DNA of 64,000 bases from Pelomyxa schiedti (Eukaryota; Evosea; Pelobiontida; Pelomyxidae). Shown here one piece after another: positions 10,557-23,400 of this stretch (position 1 is the stretch's first letter; each line of letters opens with the position of its first letter). The position numbers were made by a program, and so were the translations under genes. The notes below the pieces were generated by a model. That model made no database searches. It worked only from the letters and a program-made list of their open reading frames with translations, and was not told the origin of the DNA. The DNA lies in NCBI GenBank assembly GCA_020536535.1, contig JAHLWZ010000734.1, forward strand, positions 959 to 64,958, written 5' to 3'.

Positions 10557-12919
10557 ATGACGTCGGTTGTTGTGGCAGCGGTGGAGCAACCAGTTCTGGG
10601 TAAGGTGAGCAGAAGGGAGGAGATCTCCGTATCGTGCAAAGACGGAATACAGTTGATCTCCACTGTTGACTCACTGGCTTTTGTGGGGGTTGGGGGTTGC
10701 CTGTTGGCCCTGTGGTGTCCGCAACTGTGCAAGTGCAAGTTGAAAAACTCGCGTATCCCGAATCCCTCTGATTCGCCCCGACCACCTTTATCACGATCGA
10801 ACACTCCAGCCACTATCACACTCACAAGAACCCCATCGGTTTCCCCATCCCCAACACCAACAAATACCCCACCACCTTCACCTCTCCCTTCCCGCGCTCG
10901 ACGAAGTGGAAGCGAGTCATGTGAGAGTCCAGGTCTCACTGTATCTACTTCGCCATCGCTTCCTTTGTGCGATCCTCCCAGGAGTGCGCCTCTTCCAATC
11001 CCTGTTACATCGAAAATGCGTCAGTCTCAAAATATATCTTCCTCTTCTTCGTCTTCATCTTCCTCTTACTCGAGTTCCTATTCTTCACTATCCTCTTCAT
11101 ATTCATCTTCGTCTTCCTCTTGTTCTCCTCCCAAAGAATTTTGCAATTCACAACCAGTTCTTCCTGCCAACACGACAGCTACTCAACACGAGGAGCAGGA
11201 TAGCCCCTGTCCAACAGAACCGTCAACAACCGACCCACAAGAATCGCAACTTTCCTATCAATGCACGTGCTCTTGCTCCTCAGTGGAGTTATTCAGGCTG
11301 CATGATACTCACGCAGCCATACGTTCACCACTAATACATTTGTGGAAAATGAATATCAAAGGTTGGTTTTCCTTACTTAGTCGCTCGGACGAAGTTTATA
11401 TAAATTTAATTGTACAATGAAACAAGGCCTGTCAGGTGCTGGATTCTCTTTGGTGAATTCTATTTACCACATGAAGTGTGTCTATGCAGGAAGTTATGGG
11501 AGCCTATTAGCACTATATCCAGATACTGGGTCAATTAAATGGCAAGTCCGCCCCAAAGGTTCCGCTAAAACAAGGCCTACTGTGCCCTTATTCTAAATGA
11601 AAAGGTTTAAGACGTTGTTCTGGAATGGACATGTGGCCTTATGAGGATTGGCTAATTCTCGGAGGCTCTGGTTGTGTTGCATGTATCTCTTGTGAAGACG
11701 GCCATGTAAATTCCTTTTTTATTATTACCTTCACACCAAATATTGCAAGGACATATGGAGCACAAGTCTGCCGGGTACATTTTTCTGGAATGTTACCCTA
11801 CTAGTAAGAGATAACATAGTCTACGCGGGCACATACTGCCAAGCTTTTGCCCTGGATATTTTCACAGGAAAAATCCTGTGGTCACAGAGCTTCTTGAAAA
11901 TTAAGATCATTGCCCCAGTACACTGTTCTTCTCTCGTTGAGTAATATTTCTAATAACATCCAGGTGACTTTTGGGTGGCTTTCTGTTCCTCAAAACTCCC
12001 AGTTTGAAAAATGTGAATTTTTAATTGTGGGTAGGTTCAACAACATTTTACTAGCTCGCTACTAAAATTCTGTTTTCAAGGTTGTTACGGCTACATTTAC
12101 ATGGTTGATCCTCAAACGGGCGAGGTTTGTAGGGAAATTTCTCTTTTTCTCTCTGACTGAAATTTGTGACTAGGTACTCATTGAGGTTTCTCTTCCGGGG
12201 ACTGGCTTTCATGTGGTGTCTTTATTAGTGAACGGCCCCACCATCTACTCAGGTATCCTGTAACTTAATTTTTAGATTACATTAACCGTACGCAGTTTGC
12301 AATGGGGTTGCTTTTGCGCACGATATGCGGGTGCAGGAAAAACTATGGGAAAATAAACTGAAAGGTACTACCCACTCCACATTGATTGTCTGTCTACTAC
12401 CCCCGAAAACAGGATTTGGAGTAGGAGAAGGTGCTTGTATTTTGGAATACACCCTGGGTTCCCACAACGACCCACCTGAAACCCCCACACATATCGCAAT
12501 CGGGCTCAATGGAAAGGTTGCATCCCTTTCTGCTTTGTCAGGAGAGATCTTCTGGGTCTGTTCACTGCCCAATTGTGGATATGGCTTTGTTTCTCTCGGA
12601 ATGTTGAGAGGCCTTTTGTATGCCGTCAGTTGGGGAAAGATGTATATATTAGATCCTGAAACCGGTATGGCTGTACTTCTTGAAATTCCCACTTATAACC
12701 ACCACCGCCTTACAGGCAAGGTTCTTTTCCTGGAAGCCCTCACAGGAACTGGGCATGGGCCCGCAACAATTGCTTCTGCAGGAGCAAGAATGGACTCCTC
12801 TGCCTGCACTCTCTTTGCCAGGACTGATGTAAGGCTTCCCCTTCCCCATAGTACTTCTGTAGCCACTTAGTACTGTCTAGGTTACTGGACGCAACTCCAC
12901 GCCTGCTGATCTCACCTAG
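10557..12919 (+). CDS. PQQ-type beta-propeller protein with Ser/Pro-rich N-terminus
   Basis: The first exon (10557 to about 11360) encodes about 268 residues: a hydrophobic segment (LAFVGVGGCLLALW) next to Cys-rich CPQLCKCKLK, then a long Pro/Thr/Ser region and a poly-Ser/Tyr tract. Later short exons encode PQQ-like propeller blades: KCVYAGSYGSLLALYPDTGS, DNIVYAGTYCQAFALDIFTG, GYIYMVDPQTGEVL and VSWGKMYILDPETGM. These resemble the C-terminal propeller of the aminoadipate-semialdehyde dehydrogenase homologue (AASDH), but no adenylation domain or carrier-protein domain is present. A last intron at 12828-12880 gives the ending VTGRNSTPADLT with stop at 12917-12919. The protein may be membrane-anchored through the N-terminal hydrophobic/Cys segment. 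Ligand unknown. The intron after about 11360 uses a GTTGGT donor and is less certain. Confidence 0.65.
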
Positions 12920-13029
12920 TGTCTATCTTCTCACTTTAACAAACCCAATTTGTGTTGTTGTAGCAGTATAACTTGAGAAATAATTGGCGATGGACAAACT
13001 TATGTTTTTTTGCAATTACATTTTTGTTG

Positions 13030-14752
13030 TTAATTCGAGGCAACTTTTGCAATCAAAATGGAGAGAAGCGAGCCCACTAGAAGCCCTGTGGCGAGACCAA
13101 TGGCCATCACAGCTCCAGTCACCTGTTTGTGGGTTGGGATAAAGCTAAAAGAGTAACAGTACATACATCTTCATCTCTCTTGTTTGTAATCAAGGTGTGG
13201 GAAAACGAGAAGCAATTCACTGAGCCCCATCCTGAAGTCCACCCAAATGAAAGTGAGAGTGCGTAGCACACAAGGTCATGAGCAAGATAGCCCTTGCTGA
13301 CAAGAACGAAAATGGGTATGAAAAAGACGCGAATGAGAATCAATATTGCTAAGGAATATCTCTTGTTCATTCTTAGAATGCCAGTGTCCCCTTTGAGGAG
13401 TTAGTGGTGGAGTCTAAAAACAGTTGATGAAGCACCAAATTGCTTCCCGGCCCAGTCAACAAGTGAAAACAGAGTCAAGAGAATAACTGGAAACCAACCG
13501 GAATCCAAGGGCCATGTGTTATTCGGGAGAGAAACAATCAACACAGGTACAACCTTTTTAAAAGAGTGAGTTAAGAAAGATTTTTTCCTTAAAAAACACA
13601 AGGACCTACTGATAAGGTGATTATGTATTGTACTATGAGGAGTGTTAAAGGTAGTCTGACGAGTTTCATCACTGTGAGAACGTTGCGCCAATCAGATAGC
13701 ACGCCTTGACGGGTGGTAACAGCGCACATCCCTCCACACTTACCCGTGCCTTTTCTCAGAATAGGAGAGAAGCACAGCATAATCATGCACAGTAAGCAAC
13801 ATGCACTTGAAATACCAAAGTATAGGTATGTGCTGGCCACTAACCCAGTCTCGTTCTGGGGGAAAGCCGCTTTGGTAATTACGCGTAGCAGGGATATTAC
13901 AACCCCACTGCCACTTTGTCCGCCCTGAGCCCAGTGCAAGGCACTGCGGCCGAACATACTTGCCACACTATATAGAGATGACTCTATGCAACCGTCAGCT
14001 AGAGCTGCAATAGCTATAATGGAAAGCAGTAGGCCCCACGCTGTGGTCGTGGAAGTGTCATTTACTGCAGAAAGAAGAGGACCTGTTTTGATACGTTAAA
14101 ACTTCATTTCATTCATGGAAGAAACATTACTGATTGCTGGCAAAAATGCCAAAGCTATTGTAAATACTAGAAATCCTGGTAAAAGTCTTGCTCGTGGTGT
14201 AAGGTAGTGCCCCCACAAAGCAGAAATCCATACTCCCACAAAAACAGCTGAAAGGAAACAAGTAGAAAAGCGCAGTTCAATCTGCGATGCCGTGAAAGTA
14301 GGAAACTGATTCGTGTAGTAGTCAATGCTCGTAATCAGCGAGTACCACGGGAAAAGCGACCCCGCTCCTTCGGATTTTCAGTTTAATCTCAAAACTTGTG
14401 AAATTACGAAGAACAAAAAGAAGATACCGATCATAAACGCGAACAAGCGCTGGACGGTGGTGGCGTCTTCCGCAGGGGGTTGTCCCTCAACCTCTATGCT
14501 CAGCAGTCCCTTCCCAGTGCTTACGTCCGGCGATGGGGGACTTCTTCCACCCTCCGCCCCCGACTTGGCTGTGACGTCTGAGATCTGCCCAACGGGCTCC
14601 TTCGGCATGGCAACAACCACAGCGCCCCCCTGCGTGCCATCTGACGACATCTGTCTTTCGCTGGAAACCAAGTTGGTTATTTCCAGTCCTTGCTTCTGGT
14701 TGGGACTGGAGGCATCGTTCGAAGAGAATGGAGGTCGATGGGTGGGATCCAT
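13030..14752 (-). CDS. Equilibrative nucleoside transporter (ENT/SLC29 family)
   Basis: Polytopic carrier that moves nucleosides or nucleobases across a membrane. The N-terminus is a long hydrophilic Ser/Pro-rich tail of about 90 residues (start 14752). TM1 follows (RLFAFMIGIFFLFFVISQ) and, after an intron, the ENT-type motif GAGSLFPWYSLITSIDYY. Further exons give the loop MFGRSALHWAQGGQSGSGVV, TMs such as YLYFGISSACCLLCMIMLCF, the conserved FSLVDWAGKQFG, and IRVFFIPIFVLVSKGYL. The last helix is VTGAVMAIGLATGLLVGSLL, ending with stop at 13030-13032. Length about 480 residues with about 11 TMs, as usual. It starts 106 bp from the divergent ubiquitin protease, and its stop is about 110 bp from that of the propeller gene. 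Confidence 0.85.
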
Positions 14753-14858
14753 CCAGAGTCTGTGCTGGAAATTCCCTCAGTTCCTTCTCTCATCACATTA
14801 ATATTCGTTTTGTACGTTGAGAAAATATCAGCCAAGAACACGTTTAAAAAACCAAACC

Positions 14859-17664
14859 ATGTCGTGGGTAGGAACGTGGAGTACGACATCGACATCATCT
14901 GCGTCACTGTCGTATGGATCTACGGAATCTGACCAGGCCGACGATGCTCGTCGTAAGTTGGAAAAAGAACAGACGGCGGAGTTACTTGACGCGCGCCTTG
15001 AAGGCGGCGCTAAAGTGGTTCGTTCTACTGAGACCTGTTTTTTTTTCCCTTTCTTTCTTTCTCTTTTTTCTTTTTTTCTCCCCTGGGCCCTTTGACATTT
15101 ACTCACTTTTGCATTCTTTAGTATTTGTTGTCGCATAAATGGTTTCAGGATTGGAAGACATATGTACAGGTTGGTATAAGTACAGTTTTCTTCCCCTTGC
15201 CCTCGTTGTTATTGATTGACTCTGGACTTTGGCAGTACTCGTTTGGAAAACGACCACCCGCCGTAGATAACGCTTCCTTAGTACTTTCAGATGGCACACT
15301 GCGAGACCCCAACCCTTACAAAGGAGTTGATTACGACATCGTTCCAGAGCCTGTTTGGGAATTGCTCATTAAATGGTTTACAGAAAGGGGATGTTTCTCA
15401 TGATCACGGTTTTTGCCAGGTATGGCGGCGGACCACCAGTGATTCGAAGAATAAAAAAGCATGGCTATGGTGCTGATGTGGATTTGGAAGACTACAAAGT
15501 ATCTTGTAGACTCCTCACTACCAACAAGGAGCTCAGATTGCAAGTATCAAAGGAGAGATGCACCTGTCATAAACTTAAAAAAAAGGTGGCCTTTTTTCCT
15601 ACCATTGTTCAATACTTAGACCTCTAGATACACAAGTTGTATGAACTTACAACGGAGCTTTCACAAGTGCGTTTATTTGTTGAGGAGAAAGAAATTTCTG
15701 ATGACGAGTTTGTGTCCTCTTTCACGAGCTCATATTCAACTGTTCTTGTTGACCCTGATGGCTCCCATCCAGTATTTCTCTCACTCCTAGTCCTCTACTC
15801 AAAAAGCTGCCAGCCCCCAACCAACAGCTCATTCTCCTCTGGTGTTTATCCTAGTTCGTCTTACACAAGTTCGCCACCTTCCTATAGCTCTTATGGCTCT
15901 TCAGACTCTTCCTACTACCATTCAAGTGGGAGCTCACGCGAAAAGGGCGTTATAGGACTTTCAAACCTTGGAAACACTTGTATTTCCCCCTCCCAGCAAT
16001 TTGAGCTGTGCCAAACAATCTTCTCCTGAAGTACTTATTCATAAAAGTTTCTTCTTCCTCCCTTTTCTTTAGGTTACATGAATGCTGGGCTTCAGTGTTT
16101 GGTGCACACGACCCCTCTGACAGAATTTCTTTCCGGTGAAGAATTTCAGCAGATTCTAAGTACTTAACAGTTTTTTGGCATACCATGTGTGTTCACATGC
16201 GCAGATACAAAGGCACCCAAAAAAAATGTGGTCAGTGCTCTGTTGCACCCAAAGAAAGTGTCTTATGGAAGTGGTGACTTGGCCAGGTCCTATTCTGAAT
16301 TAGTGAAGGAAATGTGGTCGAGCACAAGTTATTGTGCAACACCTTCTTCTCTAAAAGACAACCTTGGTGTGTAAATATACTTCCAGGCAACTTTCTCAAA
16401 CTTTTTGTTGACGAAAAAAGGTCAACTCTCTTCCCAGTTTTCAGGGTACGGACAACAGGATTCTCACGAAATGCTTCTATTCCTCCTGGATGGGTTGCAT
16501 GAAGATTTTAACCGAGTCAAGGAAAAACCGTACATCGAAACGTTAACAGTTACACTTCAGCCAAATTAAAAGAATACTAACTCTAGTAGGGTGCGCCTGG
16601 CTGCGATGAGGTGGAGTTGGCCCGAAATTCATGGCGAGATCACTTGGGTATGCCTAAAATAAAATGTGTCTATTGTCTCAGGAAAACTAACCAAACAAAA
16701 AAAAAAAAAAAAAAAAAAGCTCGCAACAATAGTTTTATCGTTGAAATGTTCCAAGGACAACTAAAGTCAACTCTGCAGTGCAACTCTTGCCGTCATACTT
16801 CCATCGCCTTTGATCCATTCATGACTCTAAGGTAGAGCACGTTACAACTTCAAATGGCTTATAAATTTAGCCTTCCTCTCGACGAGGCAACAAACAACAG
16901 AGGCTATGATCACTTTTCTGAGGGGCTCACCATAGATTCTTGCATAAAGGCCTTCCTGAGAGAGGAGCAATTGTCCGATGATGATCTGTGGTTAGGCGAT
17001 GTGCACCTGCTTCCGTTCTCTCACGTTTCTTTCAGGTATTGTCCTAAGTGCAGAAAACACCGCCCAGCTACAAAAAAATTTAACTTGTGGAACATTCCCA
17101 CAATTCTCATTCTCCACTTGAAGCGTTTCCGCACGATTTCGACTGGAGGCGTAAGGGGATGGGATTGGCCTTCCAAAATAACCAGCTTTGTCGATTTTCC
17201 ACTGAGCGGGTTTAACATTGGGGCCTATGTTGTTGGGCCTTCACCCATTGCCGGAAAATCTCTTTTATACGATGTCTATGCCGTTGTGGTACATTTCATT
17301 TGCTATTTCCCTTCCTATTGACCTAAAATCCTTCCTTTTGCAGAATCACAGTGGAGGCACTGATGGGGGCCACTATACAGCTTGTGCCAAGGTTGGAAGC
17401 AAATGGTACGAATTCAATGACACTTCCACCACGGACATCCCAGAGAGCAATGTGAAATCAGATAGAAACTACATTATCTTCCTACAGAAAAGACCGGAAC
17501 CCGTTCCACAACCAACACCCAACACACCAGCCTCCACACCCACAACCACCACAACAGACACAGCAACCCCTTCAACTAAATCAAGTTCACATTCCCACAA
17601 CACGCATTCGCACTCTCACACTTCACATTCACACAGCTCCAAGAAAGACAAGAAGAAACCATAG
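14859..17664 (+). CDS. DUSP-type ubiquitin carboxyl-terminal hydrolase (USP4/11/15-like)
   Basis: Cysteine protease that removes ubiquitin from proteins. After an acidic N-terminal helix comes a DUSP domain ([51 protein letters not shown]) and a Ubl-like segment. A Ser/Tyr-rich linker leads to the catalytic domain. The Cys box [18 protein letters not shown] is formed by splicing (the catalytic Cys codon is split T|GT). [20 protein letters not shown], the zinc-ribbon pairs LQCNSC and YCPKC, and [10 protein letters not shown] follow. The His box is [15 protein letters not shown], with FNDTST after it. A low-complexity Thr/Pro then Ser/His tail ([17 protein letters not shown]) and KKDKKKP end at 17664. 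About 770 residues. All catalytic residues are present. One intron ends in a 22-A run (separate entry). Confidence 0.92.
16648..16719 (+). other. USP intron whose 3' splice site follows a run of 22 A
   Basis: The 72-bp intron opens with GTATGCC after codons DHL+G and closes with A22 (16697-16718) followed by G. The reading frame resumes with [13 protein letters not shown], the position expected from USP homologues. So the acceptor AAG has a pure adenine run where a polypyrimidine tract would be normal. A poly-T tract of similar length precedes acceptors on the minus strand in other genes here. This one is in the opposite polarity. Confidence 0.6.
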
Positions 17665-17930
17665 TGGCAACTTTAGGACTGTCTGGTACATTACTTTTTT
17701 TCGTAGTTTCTGTTTTGGCAGTTCCCATAATGTACCTGGTTGAGATAAAATCTTTAGTTCCGCCACGGTTTTTCCTTCAAATCAAACATGCGGGGACGAG
17801 ACCAATAAACCTAGCTCTCTGATCACGGGATCTGAACAATCCCTCCTACGAAGAAGAAAAACAACCGAGCAACTCTTTTTTTGTCCATTCACAATTGCAT
17901 TCCCTTATCATGCCGTATCAAACCTGACTA

Positions 17931-18626
17931 TCACAACACACAACCATAGGAGCACCACCCAACATTGTCATATTCGTTGGAGTAGTAGCAGCTGTCGAAA
18001 TTGTAGAACTTGGTGACGTAGTCCACAGTGCAGATTGTGTCCGTGAACTCTGTCCACCATGCCTGCTTCTCATTGCACTGCCAGTCTGCATATATAACAC
18101 AGTCTTGGCTCCATGCCACATTGGTTTTGTAATCTGTGGAATTGCACTTGTTCTGTCCATGGTTCATAACTGTGGTGTATCTGTTGAAAGTGAGATATGT
18201 TGGGTAGGTGTCTTGTGGGATTCGTCTCGTTCCCATACTCCGCACTGCAATAACAACAACAGAGGTAAATAGAACACAAAAATACACACGGTGGGGCGAT
18301 GTAGTCTGACAGCTGCGGCTCAGCATCCAAGCAATAGCACAATGTAGAAAAAACACCATAGGCGTAGCACGAACTAGAGCAGTCAGCGCAATTGGACTGC
18401 CGAATTTCCACCTCATAGACGTTATCGTACTGGCACTCTTATTTCCATGCAGAAAAAAACAAAAAAACCAGCATTAGCTAACAACTGCCACAAAGCACGT
18501 GTACTACACACTGCCGTCGTTGTAGTAAGTGATGTCGACCTGCCAATAGGACATACACACTCCCATCGAAACGGCACACGAGGCAATCAACAAAAGCAAC
18601 CGCCAGCCACCAACCGACGCCATCAT
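17931..18626 (-). CDS. Small secreted Cys/Tyr-rich protein
   Basis: Start at 18626 gives a signal peptide (WRLLLLIASCAVSMGVC) followed by YWQVDITYYNDGSV. Exon 2 encodes EIRQSNCADCSSSCYAYGVF and CYCLDAEPQLSDY. Exon 3 encodes a domain rich in Cys, Trp and Tyr (NKCNSTDYKTNVAWSQDCV, WWTEFTDTICTVDYVTKFYN) and ends with WCSYGCVL at 17931. Roughly 190 residues, no TM after the signal, so it should be secreted. The spacing of Cys with acidic and aromatic residues resembles the repeat units of the two large secreted proteins at 29-35.6 kb, and I take it as a short member of that family. An overlapping antisense frame at 18447-18812 is a shadow. Function unknown; several Cys pairs suggest a disulphide-stabilised extracellular domain. 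Confidence 0.7.
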
Positions 18627-19212
18627 TCGACGGAAACGAGTTTTGCGAACTACGAAGGAAAAAAAAAATGGTTGGTTGTTGTGGTTGCGTGCTTCACAAG
18701 ATTTTTTTATGGAGCGCCCCACAACACGTTTTCCTTTGCAGGCGTCAGTGTCGCGAGGCAGGAGGGTTTGGTGAAGCCAAATTCACCCTTTGCAGGTGAA
18801 TCTGCCCTCTAAGACGAATGCCGAAGCATTACATCTCGATGAAAGTCGTCTGCACGCAGTGTACTCTTCGCATTAATTTAAACAAAAGTGGATTTCGAGG
18901 AAGTAAAGTCACTTTATGCACTTCAACCAACCGAAAAACAACATCGCTTTCCAGCGTTTTGTCCGCCATATTAACTTGTCCAGACTTTATTATGGGCTGA
19001 ACCTGGGCAAATTTTCTGGCCAAGTAAGCCGCCCTCGGGGCAACCGTAAAACAGGTCTTTGAGGAATGCGGACCACAGGGCAAAGTGGGGAATGAAATAC
19101 ATTACAAAGGAACATTTGTGTTACTGAGGAATTGGTGGCTGTTAAAAGCTGTAGCCTAACAAAATGTTTTGTATCACATTTGCAAAGTCCTACAAGTGCA
19201 TTACACAGGCTG
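18627..19212. other. Interval without a recognised gene
   Basis: Lies between the start of the secreted protein and the stop of RAB2, both on the minus strand. An 84-residue minus frame (18829-19083) ends with VHCVQTTFIEM and a plus frame (18818-19000) is also open. Neither shows a family I know or a consistent splice pattern. The first 100 bp probably hold the secreted gene's promoter and the rest RAB2 3' sequence. Confidence 0.4.
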
Positions 19213-20338
<1,126 letters not shown>

Positions 20339-20479
20339 TGCGTCTTGCCTTGCGCCAAGGGCTGTTTAATTTTAAGAAATGATCTTTCTCTTTGTCCCAA
20401 ATCTCAAATCTAAAATCAGTCCTTCGTTTTTTTTAATGTGTCTTCGTTTGCCTTCTTTTGATCAAAAGTGTTTTCATTT

Positions 20480-23400
20480 TCAAAGAAGTTTCGCGGCGAA
20501 GGGTTTGACGGCGTGGGCGAACGCCACCATGGCCTGGCTGAATTTTTCTCTGGCTTTGTACTCTATCGAGGGTTCTATCTCTGCAGATAGTTTCGTGAAT
20601 TCTTGTTGCAGTTTGTCTCTTTGGTCTTGTTGTGGTTGTGCTCCAATCAGCCGTGCTTTGGTATCTTCATATGCCTGTGTTGTTGAAAAGTGTTGGAAAT
20701 TAGATATAACTGTGTCAATTTGAGGTGGAGAGGATTTACTTTTGGTGCTACCAAAATGAGAGGGAAAAGAGTTTTGGTGATCCCGTACTGGTGTCCGGAG
20801 TCAAAGGATAACAGGGTCTAACAAGAGTTTTAGTGCCAAGGTGTTAGGAAAGGAACCGGCTCAGACCTGGAAGAAGAGTGACACTATACGGCAAAATACC
20901 TCAAAGAGAGGCGCTAAGCGCGACTCCATGAGAGGGGCGAGTGCTGCAGAACTCCTAAGATGTTGAGATGAACTTGATGGGGCCGCTTTTAGTTTGTCGG
21001 CGTTACGACGATGAGTAAGGTAAGCAGAGAGGAGGTGATCAAGGGTTGTGCAGCAGTTGGTAACAATTTGTACATCTAAAGTAGAACGGTTGATTTCAGC
21101 ACCAAAGGATTGGAGGCAGAGACCTGTGGACGATAGACCGGGTTCAAGAGAAGAAACAAGAGAGAAGAACAATTGTGGTTCGAGATTGTACACTAACAAT
21201 ACATGATTATTGCATATGACATCCAGAAATGCAAAGTAAATTTTCATGAATTTAGGGTAGGCCTATTTGTGACAATGCAGAAAAGATAAATAGCTTGATT
21301 AGGTATTGTATTCAGGTGCATACCAGGAGGTCAGATAGAGGAATGCTAAGGGCGAGTTTAGTGGACAACATTACGGAATCAGTGAGGCAAGTATCATTAT
21401 AAATGCTGAAAACACCAAAATTGACATAATCACCTGGGTTATGGTGTCAATTGGAATCATCATAGATATGCTCTTACCTCCCAAGGCATGTGTTAGTGCA
21501 TTCAAAATCAACACAATCGGTTTATATCTCTCAATGTATACATCCTTGCGAGGATTAAGGTGTGCCAGACGAGAACCTAGAAGAGTCCAATGGGAAGTCC
21601 AAATTACAAAAAGTGGTACCTAAAGTAATAATGACTTTGCTTGCCTCCTTAAACAATAATATTCCATTGGCAGAAAAAGACTCAAATTGCAGCCGGCCAA
21701 ACTTATTCCACACAAGTTCACCAACAAACTTGACCAACGGAACCGTGACAGTTGGCATATCCCAGTAAGCTTCAGCAATTCGACAGAGGATGGGAGTAAA
21801 TTGTGGGCTCCTTTTTTTTATAAAAAAAAAAGTGTTCAGCCATCTAAATTTTGTGAAAAAGAGAAAAACATACAGCCAGTCAAAAAAAACGGGGAAAAGC
21901 TTTCTCTGTATTGAGGCGGCAATCCCTGCCAGATCGTATAGAAGCCCGATTACTGAAGGCTGGAGATACGGAAAGTGAGTTTCGCTGACGGCATTGAATC
22001 TTATTAAGCGTACCATAAATTGTTCTTGTCTGAGAGATTCGATTGATGGCTGTGCCAGAAGTGTGTTAATCTGCTGTTCAAAGGGAATCATGAATAGATC
22101 AAAGCGTGGTGCAAGTTCATCCATAAACAATATGCGGCCAAGAATGCTTTTTTAATCATTAGATGCTAGTTTTGTTTTGGGATCCCATTTATGAGGAGGG
22201 ATGGAAACCTGTAATAGGTTGTTCGGTATTTGCCACCTTTGCTCCCTGTGTTACTTGATAAGAAAGGGATATATTCTGACTATAAATGGCTTTGAGATGA
22301 GGGGGTTTTTTTATGAAGGAGGCTCACTGTATGGTGGCTTAACAGCTGATCAATCATGTCGAGTTTTGCTATGTACTTGCTGCTGCTGTACCTGTACACA
22401 ACTTGTCAAACAGGGAAAGTAAACAGTTAAGAGCTACCCTGAGCAAATGTCAAAAAACAAAGACAGCGATCTCTGAATTACGCCACTGAAGTCTTTCCAA
22501 AACTTGAGGTTGTTCAAGCTTTTTGGTTGTTAGTTGGATTTTTCTAATTAGAGCAAAAGCAACTGGCTGTTTTACATTTTTGTGAGTAGAAGTTGAAGTA
22601 CAACTTGATGATTTGAAAGCCCGATAAGTTCATTCATTCTGTCATAGACCTTTGCGCTTTTACAGTGATATTACACGTCACAAAGACAAACTTTAGAGCT
22701 GGTGAGCGCATGATCCCCAATATACATTCTTCGAAATTGCTGGGTAAAATAAAGGAAGGCATATTCGAGTTTACAATCAAAACTTTCTTTGGGAAACGTA
22801 AACCCTTGAAGCTATTTTTTTTCTTAAAATAAATGGAATAAAATAGTGAAATATACACGTGATAATCTTGTATCACACAGCTTCTGAACATGAAACACTC
22901 TGGTAGCTAAGTCACCATCACGCATATCATGCTCCTGTGACACGCTCATAGTCATGCGACCACTGATGAGAGATCCCACAGCGAAAATTAGCCACGCTAA
23001 CTGCCCTTGATGTTCCTCAGTTAGTATGAATTTAGTCAGACTCCAAAAGATACCTTGAATGAGAGATAACTGTGGATCGCCTGGTGGTTTAGCAAGCATT
23101 CCCTAATGTTGTTGACTCAGGGAAGGTAAAATAGGCTACAGGGATTACCTCAAAAATGGGGATAGACTGATCAAATAATGCTGTAAGAAACTTTGAAAAC
23201 TCATCATATTTACAGCGCCCAAGGGGTGCTACGAACTCCAACATTTCTGAGACTGCATCCTCATTTGACAGGGCATCTATAGATGTATTTAGAGTGAGAT
23301 ATATCAGAAGAAGAATGAAACCTTCTACTTGGCCACTCAGGAAAGCTGACACACGTTCCAATTGTGATGTCATATAAGCTTGTACAATCTAGAAGATAAA

